6,196 bases of DNA from an uncultured Pirellulaceae bacterium (GCA_934255105.1 CAKQNH010000310.1:1-6196); one strand, 5' to 3'; numbered from the stretch's first letter, positions 1-6,009 are shown. Translations and numbers: made by a program. The notes: generated by a model from the letters alone, not told the origin.

Positions 1-1521
1 CACCTGTATTACATTTACGCGTTGGAGCGAGTGGGGCGATTGACGGGTCGCCGTTTCATCGGCGACACCGATTGGTATCGAGAGGGCTGCCGGGCGCTGC
101 TCTTGTTGCAAAACAAAATCTCCGGCCGGATCGTCGGCAAGTCCAATGCCTACCACGGCAATGAATTTACCGAGACCGCTTTCGCGCTTTTGTTCCTCGC
201 CAAAGGCAAGCGCCAAACCGTCATCAATCGCTTGCAATACGGCGACGACCACGACTGGCGAAACCATCCGGCGGCGATCCAGCATTTGACCGCTTATACC
301 GAGCAGGCTTGGAAGCGTGAACTCGCGTGGCAGAACATCGAATTGAGCAAAGCCACGGTAGAAGATCTGCTGGAGTCTCCCGTGCTCTTCTTCAGCGGCA
401 GCCGCGCACCGAATTTGACTACAGCTCAAAAGCTATTGCTCAAAGATTATGTCGAACAAGGTGGTTTTATCTTCGCTGAAGCCTGCAATGGCAATGGCTG
501 CGATGGTCGCGAATTCGAAGCCTTTTTCAAAGCCTTGGTCGTCGAACTGTTCGAGCAACCGCTGGAGAAGCTCTCTCCCGATCACCCGATCTGGTTTGCC
601 GAGAGCCGCGTATCCCCGCAGGATTTGCCGGCCGACGCCTGGCTCTATGGCGTGCAGACTTGTTGCCGACTGGGGGTGGTCTATTCGCCAATCAGTCTGT
701 CGTGTCGCTGGCAGTTGAACCAACCCTACGGCATCAAACCCGATTTTTCGACAGCCGTCCAAAAGGATTTGGATCTATCTACAAAGATCGGTATCAACGT
801 GCTGTCCTATGCTACCGGTCGCGAGCTGAAGCAGAAGTTGGACACGGTCACGGTCTTAGAGGAAATACAGAATCTGCTACCCACCGATCGCGGATTGTTC
901 ATCCTGCCCAAGTTGAAACACAATGCCGGTGCCGACGATGCGGCTCGCGCCATCCCCAACCTCGTGCAGTGGCTGGACAAAGAGAGTCCATTTCAAATCA
1001 GCGGCGATGAGCGGATGATCGACATCACCGCCGACAGCTTGCAACAATATCCGCTGGTCTTTATGCACGGCCGAGGTGAGCTGCGGTTGACCGAACTGCA
1101 ACGCAGTGCGCTGCGGGACTACTTTAAGAACGGCGGCTTCTTATTTGCCGATGCGATCTGCGCCGACGAAGCCTTTGCCACTAGCTTTCGCAGGGAAATT
1201 GCGCTAACGCTCGACCAGCCGCTTGAGAATCTCCCTGACTCGCATCCGCTGCTAACCAAAGATTACTATGGTTTTGACATTCGCCAAGTCAGCGTGATCG
1301 ATCCCGATCTATCGGGAGATAGCATCGTTGCCAGTCAGCGACGCATCGCTCCACGGTTGGAGGTGGGCCGAGCAGATAATCGCATCGCGGTTGTGTTTTC
1401 GCCGCTCGATTTGAGCTGCGCACTGGAGAGTCGGCATTCGCTGCAATGCCACGGCTACATTCGCGAAGACGCAGCCCGCATTGGCATTAACATTATTCTG
1501 TTTGCATTACAGCAGGAGTAG
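1..1521 (+). CDS. Prenyltransferase-repeat / tandem DUF4159 protein, 5' end missing
   Basis: The reading frame is open from the first base (HLYYIYALERVG...), so the start lies outside the window; the TTG at 22 is only an internal codon. 506 residues are visible. Residues 1 to about 75 resemble the last repeat of a squalene-cyclase/prenyltransferase-like alpha-alpha barrel (YYxYALERVG, then GDTDWYREG and an FALLFLAKGK segment). Two DUF4159-like domains follow, at about 82-272 and 297-503. They share matching landmarks: LLKDYVEQGGFIFAEAC against ALRDYFKNGGFLFADAIC, VVYSPISLSC against VVFSPLDLSC, and GINVLSYAT against GINIILFAL. Proteins with this cyclase-DUF4159 layout are known from planctomycetes but have no established reaction. 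The second DUF4159 copy looks like an internal duplication that has diverged. No C-terminal membrane segment is visible. The gene is followed after 13 bases by a putative metalloprotease gene, probably cotranscribed. The family call is firm; the function is unknown. Confidence 0.85.
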   Translation, partial: HLYYIYALERVGRLTGRRFIGDTDWYREGCRALLLLQNKISGRIVGKSNAYHGNEFTETAFALLFLAKGKRQTVINRLQYGDDHDWRNHPAAIQHLTAYTEQAWKRELAWQNIELSKATVEDLLESPVLFFSGSRAPNLTTAQKLLLKDYVEQGGFIFAEACNGNGCDGREFEAFFKALVVELFEQPLEKLSPDHPIWFAESRVSPQDLPADAWLYGVQTCCRLGVVYSPISLSCRWQLNQPYGIKPDFSTAVQKDLDLSTKIGINVLSYATGRELKQKLDTVTVLEEIQNLLPTDRGLFILPKLKHNAGADDAARAIPNLVQWLDKESPFQISGDERMIDITADSLQQYPLVFMHGRGELRLTELQRSALRDYFKNGGFLFADAICADEAFATSFRREIALTLDQPLENLPDSHPLLTKDYYGFDIRQVSVIDPDLSGDSIVASQRRIAPRLEVGRADNRIAVVFSPLDLSCALESRHSLQCHGYIREDAARIGINIILFALQQE

Positions 1522-1534
1522 CTTGACTAAGTCC

Positions 1535-1921
1535 ATGATTATCGCTCGCTTCCATGACCAACTAGCCCAGTTTGCTTCGCACCCGCAGCTCCAGCAGCGT
1601 CTGGGCTGGGTGCTGCGCGCGCTCCCCGAATCGGTGCAACTCGACTTTATCGAAGACGAAACGTTTCGCATCACGCTGGAGGACTATACCCCTGGCACCG
1701 GCTGGAAGCTGTTCATGGCTTGTCCGCCATCGGGAGCGATGGTCAGTCGCTGCGTAGTGCTGCGACCTAAACTCAATGAAACCGCCATTGGTTTCACCGA
1801 TTACGTCATCGCTCACGAATTTGCCCACGCCTTTTTGCGCAATGGTGGCTGGGGAGAGATTACCGATATCGAGCAAGCCGCCGATGCACTGGCCGCCAGT
1901 TGGGGATTCATCCGGCCTTAA
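1535..1921 (+). CDS. Small HExxH putative zinc metalloprotease-like protein
   Basis: A 128-residue protein, probably cytoplasmic since no signal peptide or membrane segment is seen. HEFAH at residues 94-98 is a classic HExxH zinc-binding motif. It is followed after 14 residues by E113 in an ExxxD segment (E113, D117) and a final SWGF, so E113 is a plausible third zinc ligand, as in gluzincin-type folds. The first 60 residues look helical and then strand-like (VQLDFIEDETFRITLED). The whole protein is short for a peptidase, and proteolysis is inferred from the motif alone. ATG at 1535 is preferred. An in-frame TTG at 1523 would add four residues and lies close behind AGGAG (1514-1518, 4-nt gap), so it is a real alternative; a TTG at 1481 would overlap the upstream gene by 41 bases and is unlikely. 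Likely in an operon with the DUF4159 gene. Confidence 0.8.
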   Translation: MIIARFHDQLAQFASHPQLQQRLGWVLRALPESVQLDFIEDETFRITLEDYTPGTGWKLFMACPPSGAMVSRCVVLRPKLNETAIGFTDYVIAHEFAHAFLRNGGWGEITDIEQAADALAASWGFIRP

Positions 1922-2253
1922 CCCGCCGCCTCGAACTTCAGCAGCACGGGCGACTCAGTGGCCGCCTGGTAGCGATTCGACGCTTGGGCCGCGCGAGACA
2001 GTCGAGCGGAGTTGGAACCGCTTGCAGCCGCTCCACGCGTAGCCAGGGCGGGTGAAAGCGTCATCTTCAGCCCGGCCACCTGCCCAGGCTCTATGGCGAC
2101 TTGATTCTGCACAAACCAACCCACATCCGGCGAATGCGACTCCTGCCGCAAGACCATGTGCTCTAGCCCGCACATGGTGCAGGTTCGCGCTAAAACCAAT
2201 CGTTGCTGTGCGTTGGCACCCGGAAAGACGTTTATAATAGTGTCGTTTTGCAC
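1918..2253 (-). CDS. Hypothetical protein with CxxCxxxH motif
   Basis: I do not recognise this 111-residue protein. Its N-terminal two thirds look like a folded domain: a short strand (TIINVFPG), then C25-x2-C28-x3-H32, which could bind a metal, then strand-like VGWFVQNQVAI and GQVAGLKMTL. From about residue 70 it turns into an Ala/Ser/Arg-rich, probably disordered tail. The GTG start at 2253 is chosen because GGTGGA lies 6 bases upstream and because a good candidate promoter (2299-2326) would start transcription near 2292, just downstream of the alternative TTG start at 2295, which would give 125 residues. Its stop codon interlocks with that of the convergent metalloprotease gene (TTAA, 1918-1921). 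A competing frame covering 1955-2326 on the same strand has less protein-like composition. Coding status is likely but rests on composition and context only. Confidence 0.6.
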   Translation of the reverse strand: MQNDTIINVFPGANAQQRLVLARTCTMCGLEHMVLRQESHSPDVGWFVQNQVAIEPGQVAGLKMTLSPALATRGAAASGSNSARLSRAAQASNRYQAATESPVLLKFEAAG

Positions 2254-2278
2254 GCGATTTCCACCAGCATTCGGCTTG

Positions 2279-2306
2279 TTGAAATTCAGTCTCAATAAAT
2301 AATAAA
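2279..2306 (+). promoter_or_regulatory. Weak candidate promoter for the ferredoxin gene
   Basis: TTGAAA (2279-2284) and AATAAA (2301-2306) are separated by 16 bases, matching the sigma70 consensus at five and four positions. A start near 2313 would give a leader of about 47 bases before the ATG at 2360. Its -10 overlaps the -10 of the opposing minus-strand promoter, so the two could not be occupied together. Confidence 0.25.
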
Positions 2307-2326
2307 CCGATTCGCAAAGCCGTCAA
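2299..2326 (-). promoter_or_regulatory. Candidate sigma70-type promoter for the minus-strand hypothetical gene
   Basis: On the minus strand, TTGACG (2326-2321) and TATTAT (2304-2299) are separated by 16 bases. Each hexamer matches the consensus at five of six positions. The predicted transcript start near 2292 would leave a leader of about 40 bases carrying the GGTGGA site before the GTG start at 2253. This is a sequence match only; promoter consensus in planctomycetes is poorly defined. Confidence 0.45.
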
Positions 2327-2359
2327 TCCGAATTTTGGTTAGAAAGCGACCCTAAGCCG

Positions 2360-2728
2360 ATGAATTCACCCAAAAACAAGGCAACCAAGCAGAAGTGCGA
2401 GAAGCTGGGCCTGAACGACGCTCAGCGGATGCTGCTGCTCTGCCTTGACCGGCGGCGAGCCAAATGTGCCAGCTCCCAACAGATGCTCGAATCGTGGAAA
2501 TTCCTAAAACGGCGGCTCAAGGAGCTCAAGCTGGACGGAAGCGGCGGTATCCTGCGCATTAAGATGGGGTGCGTGGGCATCTGCAAAGGTGGCCCGATTA
2601 TGACGGTTGTCCCCGACGGCACTTGGTACGGCCACTGCACCCCCGAGAACATCGAGCAGATTATCCAGGAGCATTTGATTGGCGGACGGGTGGTAACAAA
2701 ATTCCAGATCGCCCAAGCTGCCTTCTGA
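2360..2728 (+). CDS. Thioredoxin-like [2Fe-2S] ferredoxin
   Basis: A 122-residue cytoplasmic protein with the features of thioredoxin-fold [2Fe-2S] ferredoxins, small electron carriers related to the NuoE-type subunit domain. Four cysteines fit the cluster pattern: C28-x7-C36 in the N-terminal half, then C71-x3-C75 in GCVGICKGGP. The middle has the SWKFLKRRLKEL helix typical of the family. The end carries a VVPDGTWYGHCTPENIEQIIQEHL segment in which YPxGxWY-like residues and a CTP turn precede the final helix and IGG. C93 is an additional cysteine outside the usual four. The N-terminus is rich in Lys (MNSPKNKATKQK), and the C-terminal VVTKFQIAQAAF tail is short. The ATG at 2360 has no clear Shine-Dalgarno upstream. 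It stands alone, divergent from the minus-strand hypothetical gene, so its redox partner cannot be deduced. No convincing terminator follows. Confidence 0.87.
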   Translation: MNSPKNKATKQKCEKLGLNDAQRMLLLCLDRRRAKCASSQQMLESWKFLKRRLKELKLDGSGGILRIKMGCVGICKGGPIMTVVPDGTWYGHCTPENIEQIIQEHLIGGRVVTKFQIAQAAF

Positions 2729-2875
2729 ACGCCAGCGATCCCTGCCCCGTCGCAGGCTTGTCCTGGGCTGATAAAACTTGGGATTGACTGACGATTTGAG
2801 TTCATCTCACGCCCACGTTTTAGTTCCGTAAAACTGGTCTCCGTTTCTACTAGATTGAGAGTTGCTCAGCGGCTT

Positions 2876-2989
2876 CTTGAACTTAAACCTAAACTCAAAC
2901 TCAAACTTAAACCACCTCTTGCAGGGTATTGGTTTGAGTTTGAGTTTGAGTTTGAGTTTGAGTTTGAGTTTGAGTTTGAGTTTGAGTTT
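2876..2989. repeat. Hexamer-based long inverted repeat (CTYAAA)n / (TTTGAG)n
   Basis: The left arm (2876-2913) has six CTTGAA/CTTAAA/CCTAAA/CTCAAA-type hexamers followed by CC. The right arm begins with GG (2931-2932) and then has nine perfect TTTGAG copies (2933-2986) plus TTT. The left arm pairs with positions 2931-2968 to form a 38-bp stem around a 17-base loop (2914-2930). With G-U pairs allowed in the + strand transcript, only one position (C2889 against A2955) is a true mismatch. About 20 bases of right-arm repeat extend beyond the stem. The right arm is perfect and longer, as expected after slippage expansion, while the left arm has decayed. The role is unknown. Confidence 0.9.
2933..2986 (+). 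repeat. Nine perfect tandem TTTGAG hexamers
   Basis: Uninterrupted six-base microsatellite forming the right arm of the inverted repeat. It is open in five of six frames (FE, LS, LK, SN and QT dipeptides), so long frames across it carry no evidence of coding. The copy number is likely variable between strains by replication slippage. Confidence 0.95.
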
Positions 2990-3126
2990 TCAAAAACCCA
3001 CAGTGCCGAGTGCACAAAACTTGCGCCAATGCGAATTGCATACAACCCCCAAACTTTTAGCGGTCCACGCTTGTCCCACCAGTAAAGGAGCTTTGACTCT
3101 AAAGCCGCCAGCGCACCAACTCGCGA

Positions 3127-3132
3127 TATAAT
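3127..3132 (+). promoter_or_regulatory. Possible -10 element for the alpha/beta-hydrolase gene
   Basis: A perfect TATAAT hexamer lies 121 bases before the TTG start. No good -35 is found at 16-18 bases upstream; TTGACT at 3093-3098 is 28 bases away, too far to pair normally. If used, it would give a leader of about 115 bases containing a small GC-rich hairpin at 3189-3203. Confidence 0.3.
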
Positions 3133-3240
3133 TTCGGAAGTGGTATTTGTGCGTGGCGTGACAAACTAGCTGGTAAACTTGCGCTCCAGCCCGACAAGCG
3201 GGCACGGGGGCGGGAGGATACTATTTCATCCCCTGAAAAA

Positions 3241-3245
3241 AAGGA
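3241..3245 (+). promoter_or_regulatory. Ribosome binding site deciding the TTG start at 3254
   Basis: AAGGA, preceded by an A-run, sits 8 bases before the TTG at 3254. This favours that start over the in-frame TTG at 3179, and the shorter product then begins directly with a compact signal peptide. Confidence 0.6.
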
Positions 3246-3253
3246 ACACCGCT

Positions 3254-4186
3254 TTGAGATCTTCATTTATCACCGCTCACTTGGTGCCATCGCTAATCGT
3301 CTTCGCACTCGCCATAGGCGGGCCTAACGCAGCCTCAGCCCAAGAGCCTGCCCGAGAGCAGGTGCAGGTGCAAGAGCAAGAGCAAGTGCAAGAGCAGGTG
3401 CAGATTACTCCCGACGTGGTCTACGGCCACAAGTTCGGCTTGGCGATGACTTGCGATGTGTTCACACCAGCCGAAAATGCCAATGGTGGTGCGGTGCTGT
3501 TCATGGTCAGTGGCGGTTGGTATTCCAGTTGGTCACCTCCCGAGCAGACGCAGAAGATGTTCCGCCCATTGACCGACAAGGGGTTTACCGTGTTTGCTGT
3601 GCGGCACGGCAGCAGTCCAAAATTCTCCATTTCTGAAGCGGTCTCCGACGTGCGCCGCAGCGTGCGGTTCATCCGGCTCAACGCCGACAAGTTCCACATC
3701 GATCCACAGCGCATCGGCGTCTATGGGATGAGCGCCGGCGGCCACCTGTCGCTGATGCTGGGGACCGCCTCCGATGCAGGAGACCCGAAGTCAAAGGACG
3801 CCGTCGAGCGGGTCAGCGACCGGGTTCAAGCGGTGGTGGCATACGTGGCACCCACCGACTTGCGGATCATGGCCCAGGATGCGCCCGATCGCTTGCCTGC
3901 CTACGCTAGATTTCCAGCCTTGCAGATCGACGCGGCGACCGCCGAAGTCGACTCGCCGCTACTGCACGTCTCCGCCGATGATCCGCCGACCCTATTGCTG
4001 GTCGGTGTCAAAGATGAATTGGTACCGATCTCCCATAGCCGCAATATTCAAGCGGCTTTCAAGCAGGCCGGTGTCGAATGCAAATTGATCGAGTTCCCCG
4101 AGGCGGGGCATGGATTTAGTGGCGATGATGCTCAACAAGCGACCGCAGCCATGGTAGCTTGGTTTGTCGAGCACCTAAGCAAGTAA
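3254..4186 (+). CDS. Secreted alpha/beta-hydrolase (esterase/lipase-like)
   Basis: A 310-residue protein of the acetyl-esterase / prolyl-oligopeptidase-like alpha/beta-hydrolase group, expected to cleave esters outside the cytoplasm; the substrate is unknown. Residues 1-29 form a signal peptide with R2, a hydrophobic stretch LVPSLIVFALAIGG, and ASA before Q30. Residues 35-50 are a Gln/Val/Glu linker encoded by a hexamer repeat. The hydrolase domain covers about 51-310. The oxyanion-hole region reads VSGGWYSSW (85-93), replacing the common HGGG. The nucleophile elbow GMSAG is at 158-162 with S160. The acid is probably D254 in GVKDELVP and the base H286 in EAGHGF, so the triad is complete. The TTG at 3254 is chosen for its Shine-Dalgarno; an in-frame TTG at 3179 would add 25 residues ahead of the signal peptide and is unlikely. 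It converges on the efflux gene after 9 bases. The fold is certain, the specificity is not. Confidence 0.87.
   Translation: MRSSFITAHLVPSLIVFALAIGGPNAASAQEPAREQVQVQEQEQVQEQVQITPDVVYGHKFGLAMTCDVFTPAENANGGAVLFMVSGGWYSSWSPPEQTQKMFRPLTDKGFTVFAVRHGSSPKFSISEAVSDVRRSVRFIRLNADKFHIDPQRIGVYGMSAGGHLSLMLGTASDAGDPKSKDAVERVSDRVQAVVAYVAPTDLRIMAQDAPDRLPAYARFPALQIDAATAEVDSPLLHVSADDPPTLLLVGVKDELVPISHSRNIQAAFKQAGVECKLIEFPEAGHGFSGDDAQQATAAMVAWFVEHLSK
3356..3403 (+). repeat. In-frame hexamer repeat coding for a Q/V/E linker
   Basis: Eight consecutive hexamers of the form GWGCAR (GTGCAG, GAGCAA and variants) encode alternating V/E and Q (residues 35-50 of the hydrolase). It lies just after the predicted signal-peptidase site, so length changes here would not harm the catalytic domain. 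Its hexamer differs from the TTTGAG unit upstream. Confidence 0.85.
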
Positions 4187-4193
4187 GCCAAGC
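4157..4193. terminator. Weak stem-loop spanning the convergent gene ends
   Basis: GCTTGG (4157-4162) pairs perfectly with CCAAGC (4188-4193). In the + strand transcript the stem can extend inward by five A-U and G-U pairs around a 15-base loop. It covers the stop codon of the hydrolase gene and the 9-base gap before the efflux gene stop. No T-tract follows on either side, so a terminator role is tentative. Confidence 0.25.
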
Positions 4194-4195
4194 GA

Positions 4196-5914
4196 TTACT
4201 GCTGGCTGAATGTCAGACCGCGCAGCGAGTCGTCGCCGCTCTGGTCGTTCATAGTGTCGAGCCCGCCGCTGAGCACAAATCCATCGACGCGTGCGCGAGC
4301 TTGAGCGAGCTGAGTTTGCGCGACTATGAATTGCAGGGTGGTATCGAAATAGGTTCGGCGAGCTATCAGTACTTGGATGAAGTCGGTTTCACCAGCTTTG
4401 TAAGCGATTTCTGCCAGCCCCATCGACTCTTCCGCGTTGGGCAAGATCTCCTGCGAATATTTCGTTACCGCGATAGCCGACGATTGATAGCTCTGCGAAA
4501 CGGCGGCTACTCGCGCAGCAATTGAATTCTCGATACGTGCAACGTCCATCAGCGCGCGAGTGTACTCGGCTCGCGCGGCTGCTATATTGCCTTGGTTCTG
4601 ATTGAAGACCGGGATGGGCGCATCAACCTGAACATTGATCATCCCTGAATCGGTACCTCTATCGACCCCTGCGCCCAGTTGCATTGTCAGGTTTGGAATA
4701 GCCTGCACGCCATGGCGTTGCAGCAGCGCCCGCGCCTGGCGGACGCGAGCTTGGGCGGCCTGCATTTCAGGGCTGGAGCTGAGGATCGTAGTCGAGACCG
4801 CTTGCCAATCCAGCGACTCTTCAGATCGAGGTAACTGTCCCGCCAGACGAGCCGGGGACAACTCGCTGACTCCTGCCAAGGCTGCCAGCTCTTTCCAAAC
4901 TGCTCGATACGCGATCTGCGCTTGCTGATAGGCCAAATCGATTTCGTTCTTCTGAACTTTGGCCTGCAAGACGTCGATCCGCGAACCCTCCAAGGCTTCC
5001 ATGCGCAGTTCCGCTAACTCGAAGCCCTTATCGGCCACCGTTTGGAAGTCATGGATCAACTCGATGCGCTGCTGAGCAGCCAAGGCTTCATAGAACTTGG
5101 AACGGACGTCGCTCAGGATACGCATGCGTTGCGACTCCAGTTCGTGCAGTTGAGCCTGCACTGCCTCGTTGAGCACGCGGCGATTGAGTGCCAGTTTGCC
5201 ACCGGTGACGATTTCTTGTTCGACAAAAGCCAGATGTTGATCGGTGCTCTGGTCGGCCAACTGCTGCCCCTGATACCCCATGCGCGGATTGGCTCGCAAG
5301 CCGACTTGAGTTCGGTAGCCGGCCGCTTTTTGGGTAGTGGCCGCCATGCCGCGCAGCGTAGGGTTATTGGAAAGCGCGATCGATTCGAACTGCTCCAAGC
5401 TCATGGCCGGGGCGCTCATGGCCGGGGCCACAGTCGCAACATTGGAGGCGGAAATGTCAGCGGCGGACTTATCCGCCCCGGGTATGGCGTACGCAGGGGC
5501 TGAATCGATATTGCCAGCGTCGGCGGCGGTCTCTTGCGACTGCACTGCGGAGCGGCCTGTAACTGCGGAGCGGCCTGTAACTGCGGAGCGGTCTACAGCC
5601 GAAGAACCGATCCCGGGCGAGCGGTAGGCAGTTAACTGAAACGGAGAGCGATCTCCACTTTCGCCGGTTGCCAGTCGTGAAGGTTCGTTAAACTCACCCG
5701 CCGTCGGCACCGTCGCTGAGCCCGCTGCAGTCCTGGTTGGTTCTGCAAGTTCGCTTGGCTCACCTGCTTGGGCGATTTCCGCCGCGAGCGGCGTAGGCTG
5801 CCACGCTCCGCGTGAAGCCTCGGCGACGGTCAGCTTCCGCGCCGGTAGACAACCGGCGCTACCTAGAGCGGTTAAGACTAGCATCCAACGAAATGTACGC
5901 CGTGATAATTGCAT
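4196..5914 (-). CDS. TolC/CzcC-family outer-membrane efflux lipoprotein
   Basis: A 572-residue outer-membrane factor, the exit duct of tripartite efflux pumps (RND or similar, as in metal export). The start ATG at 5914 has GGAGG 5 bases upstream; an earlier ATG at 5953 lacks such a site. The N-terminus has SRRTF, a hydrophobic stretch MLVLTALG, and SAGC with C22 as probable lipidated cysteine. The lipobox is loose at -3, and the SRR.F sequence resembles a Tat motif, possibly by chance. Residues 23-170 are an Ala/Ser/Thr-rich low-complexity stretch with short repeats, unusual for the family. Residues 172-550 hold two outer-membrane efflux repeats: the first with NNPTL (184-188) and long helices around 240-345, the second with PIPVFNQNQGN (433-443), a CzcC-like signature, and the helix LMDVARIENSIAARVAAVSQ. 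No pump or adaptor gene is in the window; one could lie beyond the right edge. Cargo cannot be assigned. Confidence 0.88.
   Translation of the reverse strand: MQLSRRTFRWMLVLTALGSAGCLPARKLTVAEASRGAWQPTPLAAEIAQAGEPSELAEPTRTAAGSATVPTAGEFNEPSRLATGESGDRSPFQLTAYRSPGIGSSAVDRSAVTGRSAVTGRSAVQSQETAADAGNIDSAPAYAIPGADKSAADISASNVATVAPAMSAPAMSLEQFESIALSNNPTLRGMAATTQKAAGYRTQVGLRANPRMGYQGQQLADQSTDQHLAFVEQEIVTGGKLALNRRVLNEAVQAQLHELESQRMRILSDVRSKFYEALAAQQRIELIHDFQTVADKGFELAELRMEALEGSRIDVLQAKVQKNEIDLAYQQAQIAYRAVWKELAALAGVSELSPARLAGQLPRSEESLDWQAVSTTILSSSPEMQAAQARVRQARALLQRHGVQAIPNLTMQLGAGVDRGTDSGMINVQVDAPIPVFNQNQGNIAAARAEYTRALMDVARIENSIAARVAAVSQSYQSSAIAVTKYSQEILPNAEESMGLAEIAYKAGETDFIQVLIARRTYFDTTLQFIVAQTQLAQARARVDGFVLSGGLDTMNDQSGDDSLRGLTFSQQ
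5399..5428 (-). repeat. Two tandem 15-bp units inside the efflux gene (MSAPA)
   Basis: A perfect direct duplication of GCTCATGGCCGGGGC (5399-5413 and 5414-5428), encoding two MSAPA-type units at the end of the N-terminal low-complexity stretch, directly before the conserved MSLEQFESIAL start of the efflux domain. It is in frame. Confidence 0.9.
5544..5597 (-). repeat. Three tandem 18-bp units inside the efflux gene (RSAVTG)
   Basis: Units start at 5544, 5562 and 5580. The first two are identical, and the third differs near its end (GGTCTACA in place of GGCCTGTA). They encode the RSAV-TG repeats at about residues 106-124 of the efflux protein. The unit length is a multiple of three, so copy changes keep the frame. 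Confidence 0.9.
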
Positions 5915-5919
5915 GGATC

Positions 5920-5924
5920 CCTCC
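5920..5924 (-). promoter_or_regulatory. Shine-Dalgarno of the efflux gene
   Basis: GGAGG on the minus strand, 5 bases before the ATG at 5914. It is the strongest ribosome binding site in the window and fixes the start at 5914. Confidence 0.8.
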
Positions 5925-6009
5925 GTCGCCTTCGCACGCCCAGGGTTTGGCATCTTGCACTACCCCGTATGTAACATGCAACTTTGAAAATTCTATTCGC
6001 AGCCTTGAT

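Larger units (their letters stand above)
2729..3253. other. Intergenic region without a credible gene
   Basis: About 525 bases between the ferredoxin and the alpha/beta-hydrolase. It holds a weak CCTGC/GCAGG hairpin just after the ferredoxin (2741-2756, no T-tract), the large hexamer inverted repeat (2876-2989), a possible promoter with a perfect TATAAT (3127-3132), and a leader with a small GC-rich hairpin (GCCCG 3189-3193, CGGGC 3199-3203). Open frames that cross the hexamer repeat arise from its composition and are not taken as genes. Confidence 0.7.

Noticed and set aside
2233..2238. Perfect TATAAT on the + strand
   Set aside because: It lies inside the minus-strand coding region, and the only -35-like hexamer (TTGGCA, 2213-2218) is 14 bases away, too close for a standard promoter.
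1955..2326. Minus-strand 123-codon frame starting with ATG, overlapping the CxxCxxxH gene
   Set aside because: Its residue composition (Gly, Trp, Arg, Cys and His scattered) looks like an off-frame shadow; the other frame has more ordinary protein composition, a better promoter position and a ribosome binding site.
2741..2756. Hairpin CCTGC/GCAGG after the ferredoxin as an intrinsic terminator
   Set aside because: The stem is only five pairs and no T-tract follows.
2855..3131. Two + strand open frames across the TTTGAG repeat (76 and 89 codons)
   Set aside because: TTTGAG leaves five of six frames open by composition; the start codons lack ribosome binding sites, and residues outside the repeat show nothing protein-like.
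3179..3253. 25-residue N-terminal extension of the alpha/beta-hydrolase from a TTG at 3179
   Set aside because: It would place a Gly/Arg/Lys-rich segment ahead of an otherwise well-formed signal peptide, and AAGGA supports the TTG at 3254.
5042..5503. + strand 153-codon frame opposite the efflux gene
   Set aside because: It is antisense to a well-recognised TolC-family domain and shows no family features of its own.
5969..5977. ATGTAACAT palindrome upstream of the efflux gene as an operator
   Set aside because: A 9-base palindrome is common by chance, and no convincing promoter elements flank it.
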